Positions 7,344 to 12,084 of a DNA stretch of 12,084 nt are shown piece after piece. The position numbers and the translations under genes are program-made. The notes under the pieces are model-generated. The model saw only the letters and a program-made list of their open reading frames with translations. It did no database searches and had not been told where the DNA came from. Source of the stretch: Oscillospiraceae bacterium. Its GTDB lineage: Bacteria > Bacillota > Clostridia > Oscillospirales > Oscillospiraceae. The DNA is taken from NCBI GenBank assembly GCA_031255955.1, contig JAIRRO010000011.1, positions 1-12,084 on the forward strand, read 5' to 3'. Numbering within the stretch: position 1 is the first letter of the stretch; every line of letters starts with the position of its first letter.

Positions 7344-9581
7344 ATGGCAAGAAAAAAACAACCCGCATCCTCAAACAAAGGCGCCGACCCGAATGTTCTC
7401 GGCTTGCGCGCCGAGGTCATAGAGCAGCCCATCGTCGATACGCTGGAAACGAACTATATGCCCTACGCCATGAGCGTAATTGTCTCGCGCGCGCTGCCGG
7501 AAATCGATGGCTTTAAGCCGTCTCAGCGCAAGCTGCTGTACACGATGTACAAGATGGGGCTGCTGAACGGCGACCGGACAAAGTCGTCAAACATTGTCGG
7601 GCAGACCATGCGCTTAAATCCACACGGCGAGGGTGCAATTTATGACACGCTGGTGCGCCTGTCCGCAGGATATGAAGCACTGCTGACGCCGTTCGTGGAT
7701 TCAAAGGGGAACTTCGGCAAGGTGTATTCGCGCGATATGGCATGCGCGGCGGCGCGATACACAACGGCAAAGCTCTCAACCATCTGCGCCGAGTTGTTCC
7801 GCGATATAGACCGCGACACGGTTGATTTCGTAGACAACTACGATTCGACGACGACGGAGCCTGTCCTTTTGCCCACTGCGTTTCCGAACGTCCTTGTAGC
7901 CGCGAATGCGGGAATCGCGGTGAGTATGGCAAGCCGCATATGCGGCTTTAATCTCGCCGAGGTTTGCCATGCGGCGGTGGCGTATCTGCGCGACGAGGGC
8001 TGCGATTTGCTGGAGCATATGCCCGCGCCGGACTTTCCCACCGGCGGCGAAATTATATATGACAGGAACGAAATGGCGGCGATTTATGAAACAGGCCGCG
8101 GAAGCTTTAAGGTGCGCGCGCGCTGGCATTACGTCCGCGAAGAAAACATCATAGAGGTCACAGAAATTCCATACTCCACGACGGCGGAGGCGATAATCGA
8201 CAAAACAGCGGAGCTTATCCGCGCCGGAAAGCTGCGCGAAATTTCCGATATGCGCGACGAAACCGGCTTGCAAGGCTTAAAGCTCGCCATTGACCTGAAA
8301 CGCGGCACCGAGCCGGATAAATTAATGTCAAAGCTGATGAGACTTACGCCGCTCTCCGACAGCTTCTCCTGCGATTTCAATATTCTCATCGCGGGGTCGC
8401 CGCGCGTGATGGGTGTGCGCGAAATACTCTCCGAATGGTGCGCGTGGCGTATTGAATGTGTCCGCCGCCGCGTGTTCAGTGACGCCGAGAAGAAGAAGGC
8501 GAAGCTGCATCTGCTGCGCGGGCTGGGAAAAATTTTGCTTGATATCGACCGCGCGATAAAAATCATTCGCGAAACGGACGAGGAACGCGATGTTGTGCCC
8601 AATTTGATGATCGGCTTCGGCATAGATGAGCCGCAGGCGGATTACATCGCGGAAATACGGCTGCGGAATATCAACCGCGAATACATCCTGAAGCGCACAG
8701 AGGAAACCTCCGCGCTTGAACGTGAAATAGCGGATTTGGAAGACATTTTGAGTAAGCCTTCCCGAGTGCGCGCCATCATTACGCGCGAGCTTGAGGAGAT
8801 AGCAAAAAAATACGGCGCGCCGCGAAAAACCGGTATGACCGGCGATGCTGGCGAGGACGTTATCGAGCAGGAGGACGACTCCCCCGATTATCCCGTAAAC
8901 GTGTTTTTATCGCGCGAGGGGTATTTCAAAAAAATCACTCCGCAATCACTGCGTATGAGCGCGGAGCAGAAATACAAGGAATCGGACGGGGCGTTTTTGA
9001 CGTTTGAATCCCGCAATAAGAACGACTTGCTCGTGTTCACCGACCGCCAGCAGTGCTATAAGGCGCGGCTGCGGGATTTTGAGGATACAAAGGCGTCCTC
9101 CCTCGGCGCGTTTTTACCTTCCGCGCTCGGTATGGAGGACGGTGAAAATGTGATTTTCGCCCTTGACCCCGACGATTATTCCGCATCCCTGCTCATTTTC
9201 TTTGAAAACGGCAAAACGGCGCGCATCCCGCTGTCCGCCTACGCCACAAAGACGAACAGACGCCGTCTGACGGGTGCGTATTCGGACAAAAGCCCCGTCG
9301 CGGGTATGATGCTGCTCACGGAGGAAACGGAAATCGCGCTGTATTCCTCCGACGGGCGCGCGATGATATTCAATTCCGCGCAGCTTTCGCCGAAAACAAC
9401 GCGCGGCACACAGGGCGTGCAGACGTTAACGCTGCGCCGCAACACAAGGCTGGAGCGCGCCGCGCGTCTGTCGGATACGGAAATAGAAAACCGTTCGCGA
9501 TATCTGGCTCGAAATCTTCCCGCCGCCGGTGCGAGGCTTGCCGAAGAGGACACCCCGCAGCAGCGGCTTGCTCTCATCTGA
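7344..9581 (+). CDS. parC: DNA topoisomerase IV subunit A (ParC/GyrA family)
   Basis: This 745-residue protein is the DNA breakage-reunion subunit partnering ParE. The winged-helix/tower core spans about 25-490. The catalytic tyrosine is Y139 in AARYT, preceded by Arg 138, and it forms the covalent bond to DNA. The region equivalent to the quinolone pocket reads NPHGEGAIYDT (92-102): the position of E. coli GyrA Ser83 is Gly 97, while the acidic residue equivalent to Asp87 is kept (D101). A coiled-coil-like stretch at 445-495 fits the tower and dimerisation region. The C-terminal part (about 515-715) has repeated beta-blade-like segments with one motif, RGTQGVQTL (687-695), but no clear QRRGGKG GyrA box, which favours decatenation over supercoiling. 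It starts at ATG 7344 with GGAG ten bases upstream. Its stop is 15 bases from the convergent spoIIID stop, with no obvious terminator between them. Confidence 0.9.
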   Translation: MARKKQPASSNKGADPNVLGLRAEVIEQPIVDTLETNYMPYAMSVIVSRALPEIDGFKPSQRKLLYTMYKMGLLNGDRTKSSNIVGQTMRLNPHGEGAIYDTLVRLSAGYEALLTPFVDSKGNFGKVYSRDMACAAARYTTAKLSTICAELFRDIDRDTVDFVDNYDSTTTEPVLLPTAFPNVLVAANAGIAVSMASRICGFNLAEVCHAAVAYLRDEGCDLLEHMPAPDFPTGGEIIYDRNEMAAIYETGRGSFKVRARWHYVREENIIEVTEIPYSTTAEAIIDKTAELIRAGKLREISDMRDETGLQGLKLAIDLKRGTEPDKLMSKLMRLTPLSDSFSCDFNILIAGSPRVMGVREILSEWCAWRIECVRRRVFSDAEKKKAKLHLLRGLGKILLDIDRAIKIIRETDEERDVVPNLMIGFGIDEPQADYIAEIRLRNINREYILKRTEETSALEREIADLEDILSKPSRVRAIITRELEEIAKKYGAPRKTGMTGDAGEDVIEQEDDSPDYPVNVFLSREGYFKKITPQSLRMSAEQKYKESDGAFLTFESRNKNDLLVFTDRQQCYKARLRDFEDTKASSLGAFLPSALGMEDGENVIFALDPDDYSASLLIFFENGKTARIPLSAYATKTNRRRLTGAYSDKSPVAGMMLLTEETEIALYSSDGRAMIFNSAQLSPKTTRGTQGVQTLTLRRNTRLERAARLSDTEIENRSRYLARNLPAAGARLAEEDTPQQRLALI

Positions 9582-9596
9582 TTTTTCGGCGGCGCG

Positions 9597-9848
9597 TCAC
9601 GGCTGCTTTTTGTATTTCTCCCGCGTCGCCATCCCCCCTCTTATGTGCCGCTCGGCTTTGTTGAACTCCAAAATCTCCTTTACACGGAGATACAGCGGTC
9701 GGTTGATGTCCTCAAGCCGCGTAGAGATGTCCTTATGGACAGTGCTCTTGCTTATCCCGAAGCGTTTTGCCGCCGCCCTGACGGTAGCCCGGCTTTCTAT
9801 GATGTATGCCGCCAAATCACAGGCGCGTTCCTCGATGTTGGTTTTCAA
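9597..9848 (-). CDS. spoIIID: Stage III sporulation transcriptional regulator SpoIIID
   Basis: This is a complete 83-residue homologue of SpoIIID, the small DNA-binding protein that switches mother-cell gene expression after engulfment in endospore formers. The helix-turn-helix is at about 23-42 (VRAAAKRFGISKSTVHKD). The downstream motifs EIL and RHIRGGMATREKYKK match the conserved C-terminal half of the family. I chose TTG 9848: GGAG lies eight bases upstream, and from this codon the N terminus has the same length as B. subtilis SpoIIID up to the shared TVR motif. GTG 9857 and ATG 9854 are in frame but overlap or abut the GGAG. A candidate sigma-E promoter precedes it. It lies about 100 bases downstream of aroE on the same strand and is convergent with parC. 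This gene is the strongest evidence that the organism forms endospores. Confidence 0.95.
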   Translation of the reverse strand: MKTNIEERACDLAAYIIESRATVRAAAKRFGISKSTVHKDISTRLEDINRPLYLRVKEILEFNKAERHIRGGMATREKYKKQP

Positions 9849-9856
9849 AAACATCA

Positions 9857-9860
9857 CTCC
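9857..9860 (-). promoter_or_regulatory. Ribosome binding site fixing the TTG start of spoIIID
   Basis: GGAG on the minus strand (9860-9857) lies eight bases from TTG 9848. It is only two bases from ATG 9854 and overlaps GTG 9857, so those starts are unlikely. Confidence 0.7.
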
Positions 9861-9883
9861 ACTTTCGGCAATATCATAGGGAA

Positions 9884-9912
9884 ACTATATGCCGACGCGC
9901 GTGGATATATGA
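9884..9912 (-). promoter_or_regulatory. Candidate sigma-E promoter of spoIIID
   Basis: The minus strand reads TCATAT (9912-9907), 15 bases, then CATATAGT (9891-9884). This resembles the sigma-E pattern of an ATA-containing -35 and a CATA-type -10 used by spoIIID in Bacillus. The start point would be near 9877, about 30 bases before the chosen TTG. The rest of the 99-base gap between aroE and spoIIID shows no terminator hairpin. Confidence 0.45.
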
Positions 9913-9947
9913 AACGTGGAGTCGCTGTGGGCGGGGAGGGCTCTATT

Positions 9948-10784
9948 TCACCCGGTTTCTAATTCCCGCCAGATTGTGGCGGCAAGTCCCGTGGGAGGAG
10001 GCGTACCCGTGAACAGCGTGAACGCTTCCTGTGCCTGATACGCCAGCATACCAAAGCCGCCGAGTGCCGTGATACCCAGCTCCCGCGCGCGGGTGAGCAG
10101 CCGCGTCTGCGGAGGGTTATACACGGCGTCCAGAATCACAGCGCCGGGCTTTATCGCCCCAAGCCACGAGAGGTCAGAAAATTCAACGCTGTCCGCGCCG
10201 CGCGACATACCCAGCGGCGTGGCGTTTATAATAATATCGGCAGCCGTGGCGAGCGGAGCGAGGCTCTCCGCTGAAAAAACGTCATGCGCGGCGTCGCGGC
10301 GCGTCAGAATAGTGACTGCCGCGCCCTCGTTATGCAGAGCAGCAAGGGCGGCTTTCGCCGCGCCGCCCGCGCCGAGGATAAGCGCCGCCTTGCCGCGCAG
10401 GTCAGGAACGGCTGTTTGAAGCGAGCGAACGACGCCCGCTCCGTCCGTGTTGTATCCGAACAGTCCGCCGCGGCGGACGACGACGGTGTTCACGGCGGCG
10501 CACTCGCGCGCTGTGGCGTCCAGCTCCGCAAGATAGGGGATTATGGCTTCCTTCAGGGGCATCGTGATGTTAAAGCCGTCGAGCGCGCAGCTAACGCGCT
10601 CGCAATTTTGATTATGTGTATCAGCTGCGCGCTTTATAAAATCGGCGAGCGTGTCGCGCGTCACGTCAATCCGCGAGTATTCGATATCAATGCCGAGCGC
10701 CTTGGCGAAGCGGGCGTGAATTGACGGAGAGAGGCTATGCTCCACGGGAGAGCCAATGACGGCGAGCTTAATTTTATCAGTCAT
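9948..10784 (-). CDS. aroE: Shikimate dehydrogenase
   Basis: AroE reduces 3-dehydroshikimate to shikimate with NADPH in the cytoplasm. The 278-residue protein has the substrate motif SPVEHSLSPS (shikimate-binding Ser 17 and Ser 19), FNITMPLK with catalytic Lys 78, AVNTV with Asn 99, and YNTDGAG with catalytic Asp 114. The nucleotide-binding loop GAGGAAKA is at 138-145, followed by NATPLGM (187-193) and the C-terminal YQAQEAF with Gln 250. All catalytic residues are present. A few extra residues precede FNITMPLK compared with typical AroE. I chose ATG 10784, eight bases inside the end of the aroK-aroQ gene. ATG 10796 would add four residues; neither has a clear ribosome binding site, so translation is probably coupled to the upstream gene. 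It is the last gene of the pheA-aroK/aroQ-aroE operon. Confidence 0.95.
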   Translation of the reverse strand: MTDKIKLAVIGSPVEHSLSPSIHARFAKALGIDIEYSRIDVTRDTLADFIKRAADTHNQNCERVSCALDGFNITMPLKEAIIPYLAELDATARECAAVNTVVVRRGGLFGYNTDGAGVVRSLQTAVPDLRGKAALILGAGGAAKAALAALHNEGAAVTILTRRDAAHDVFSAESLAPLATAADIIINATPLGMSRGADSVEFSDLSWLGAIKPGAVILDAVYNPPQTRLLTRARELGITALGGFGMLAYQAQEAFTLFTGTPPPTGLAATIWRELETG

Positions 10785-11730
10785 TGCTGCTGTCATATAA
10801 CGCGTCCAGAAGCGTGTCCATAGCGCGTATATAGCCGAAAAAGCCTTCTCCGTGAATCTGCGCGATGCAGGCGGGGGCGGTGACGGATGTGCGGCGAAAC
10901 GGCTCGCGCGTCGTGATATTCGAGATATGCACCTCCACCGCCGGTATGCCTATGGCAAGCAGGGCGTCATAAATCGCGTAGCTGTAATGCGTATATGCGC
11001 CGGGATTTATCACGATGCCGTCATAAACGCCGACGGAGTCATGCAGCGCGTCGATTATCACGCCCTCGTGGTTGCTTTGAAAAAAGTCCAAGGAAAAGCG
11101 GCGCTCCGCCGCCGCGTCGCGAAGCATCGTCAGCAGCTCCGAATATGTGCCGGAGCCGTAAATATCCGGCTCGCGCGTGCCGAGCAGATTCAAATTCGGT
11201 CCGTTTATTACAAGCAGCCGCGCCTTCAGATGGCGGTGGATTTCGGCGGCTGCCCGCTCGGCGGCAAGTTCCGGTGTGTCGTCGTTAGTAACTGTGATAT
11301 GCGCCGAGGCTTCATAGAGCATATGCCGTTCGGCATAAAGTTGCTGCCATTGCTCCGCCGTTCGGGAGAGCGGTCTTTCGCCGGAGCTTAAGCTGTCCGA
11401 AATTGCCGTAAGCGGGCGCGTCAGATACACGACGACGGAGCGGCGACGCATCAGCTCCGCGTTTTTGAGTACGGCGCCGCCGCCCGCCGCGATAACGGCG
11501 GAGGTGCTGTTTGTAAGAAGCTCAGTTAAAATGTCTGTTTCAAGCTCGCGGAACACATCCTCGCCGCGCGTGGTTATTATTTCGGCGCAGGTGGCGCCGT
11601 GGCGCTTTTCTATCTCGGCATCGGCGTCAAAAAAATTGCGTCCCAGCGCGTCGGCAGTGAGCCGGGCTATCGTGCTTTTCCCGCTGCCGGGCATACCGAT
11701 GAAAATTACGTTGCGGTCACATGGTTTCAC
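10777..11730 (-). CDS. aroK-aroQ: Fused shikimate kinase / type II 3-dehydroquinate dehydratase
   Basis: This 317-residue protein joins two complete enzymes of the shikimate pathway. Residues 1 to about 165 are shikimate kinase: Walker A GMPGSGKS (12-19), shikimate-binding Asp 37 in FFDAD, Arg 61 in VFRE, AGGG (82-85) and lid Arg 119 in ERPL. Residues about 171-310 are type II 3-dehydroquinate dehydratase: INGPNLNLLG (175-184) with Asn 179, Arg 186, catalytic Tyr 191, SNHEG (219-223), INPGAYTH with Asn 242 and His 248, and EVHISN with His 268 followed by Arg 275 and Arg 279. Each half is of normal length and the linker is very short. The pathway order is dehydratase, AroE, kinase, so the fusion joins steps on either side of AroE, which is encoded next. 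It starts at GTG 11730 behind GGGAGG, directly after the pheA stop. No frameshift or missing catalytic residue was seen. Confidence 0.95.
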   Translation of the reverse strand: MKPCDRNVIFIGMPGSGKSTIARLTADALGRNFFDADAEIEKRHGATCAEIITTRGEDVFRELETDILTELLTNSTSAVIAAGGGAVLKNAELMRRRSVVVYLTRPLTAISDSLSSGERPLSRTAEQWQQLYAERHMLYEASAHITVTNDDTPELAAERAAAEIHRHLKARLLVINGPNLNLLGTREPDIYGSGTYSELLTMLRDAAAERRFSLDFFQSNHEGVIIDALHDSVGVYDGIVINPGAYTHYSYAIYDALLAIGIPAVEVHISNITTREPFRRTSVTAPACIAQIHGEGFFGYIRAMDTLLDALYDSSND

Positions 11731-12084
11731 CTACACATCCTCCCGATGGGTGGCGCAGCAGCCGAGTACCTCAAAATATTCTGCCTGCACAGAGGCTTGT
11801 CCGATGGCGTCGCGCACACGCTGCTCTAAAATGTTCCCTTCCAAATCCGCGAAAAAGCGATAAGAATCGGACGACGCCGGGCGGGACTCTATGCGCGTCA
11901 AATTCACCCCCGCCAGCTGAAACGCTTGCAGCACGGCGCACAGCGCGCCGGATTGATGGCGGGTGGAAAAGGTGATGGTGACACTGTCGGCGTCCTCCCC
12001 ATAAACCGGCGCCGCGGCGATGGCGATGAAGCGCGTGCGGTTTTTCGGATTGTCGGTGATGTTCTCAGCGAGAATATCAAGACC
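11731..12084 (-). CDS. pheA: Prephenate dehydratase, C-terminal part (cut by window edge)
   Basis: The reading frame is open to the right edge, giving the last 117 residues. Prephenate dehydratase converts prephenate to phenylpyruvate for phenylalanine synthesis. The visible part begins GLDILAENITDNPKNRTRF, containing the conserved TRF motif (17-19) of the catalytic domain's end. An ACT regulatory domain follows, with a GALC stretch (47-50, equivalent to the GAL motif) and ESRP (66-69), which form the phenylalanine-binding site in this family, then YRFFADLEG. Feedback inhibition by phenylalanine is therefore expected. The TAG stop is followed at once by the GTG start of the aroK-aroQ gene, whose ribosome binding site lies inside pheA's last codons. 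Whether a chorismate mutase domain is fused upstream cannot be seen. Confidence 0.93.
   Translation of the reverse strand, partial: GLDILAENITDNPKNRTRFIAIAAAPVYGEDADSVTITFSTRHQSGALCAVLQAFQLAGVNLTRIESRPASSDSYRFFADLEGNILEQRVRDAIGQASVQAEYFEVLGCCATHREDV

Noticed and set aside
9579..9600. Shared terminator between parC and spoIIID
   Set aside because: Only about 15 bases separate the stops, and no hairpin with a T-run was found.
10852..11391. 179-codon open frame on the plus strand
   Set aside because: It is antisense to the aroK-aroQ fusion, whose catalytic motifs are all intact on the other strand.
11731..11934. A separate 67-residue gene starting at GTG 11934
   Set aside because: The frame stays open to the window edge and encodes the TRF motif of prephenate dehydratase, so the GTG is an internal valine codon.

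Overview
The window looks like chromosome of an endospore-forming, low-to-mid GC Clostridia-type Firmicute. The evidence is a near full-length spoIIID gene, a clostridial-style ParE/ParC pair, ABC exporters typical of gut or soil Clostridia, and GGAGG-type ribosome binding sites combined with TTG or GTG starts. No rRNA, tRNA, CRISPR array or recognisable insertion sequence was seen.

Layout from left to right. (1) Minus strand, 15-1274: a membrane sensor histidine kinase, with a ribosome binding site for another gene just past its stop at the window edge. (2) Minus strand, 1431-5106: two overlapping half-size ABC exporter genes, visibly richer in A+T than everything around them, probably forming a heterodimeric pump. 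(3) A 106/110-bp direct repeat brackets this ABC pair (1332-1437 and 5123-5232). Each copy carries the same candidate promoter (TTGACA, 17 bp, TAATAT) firing leftwards, into the kinase from the left copy and into the ABC pair from the right copy. (4) Plus strand, 5322-9581: parE and parC, subunits of a type IIA topoisomerase, divergent from the ABC operon. Their intergenic region has two TTGACA boxes back to back inside a 9-bp dyad. (5) Minus strand, 9597-9848: spoIIID, convergent with parC and with a candidate sigma-E promoter. (6) Minus strand, 9948 to the right edge: a compact aromatic amino acid operon, transcribed pheA (partial) -> aroK-aroQ fusion -> aroE, with abutting or overlapping reading frames.

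How the genes work together. The fused AroK-AroQ and AroE together supply three consecutive shikimate pathway steps (dehydroquinate to dehydroshikimate, to shikimate, to shikimate 3-phosphate), and PheA draws on the chorismate end of that pathway for phenylalanine. ParE and ParC form one ATP-dependent DNA topoisomerase. SpoIIID is a mother-cell regulator of sporulation. The ABC pair and the kinase are on the same strand under duplicate promoters, so they could be co-expressed. A sensing/export relationship is only an inference, because no response regulator is visible.

The most unusual structure is the repeat-bracketed ABC cassette: a duplicated promoter/leader whose left -35 box overlaps the stop codon of the second ABC gene, and which would allow clean excision of the pump genes by recombination. 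The right copy also holds a possible 32-codon peptide ORF ending in an ATGA overlap with the first ABC gene.
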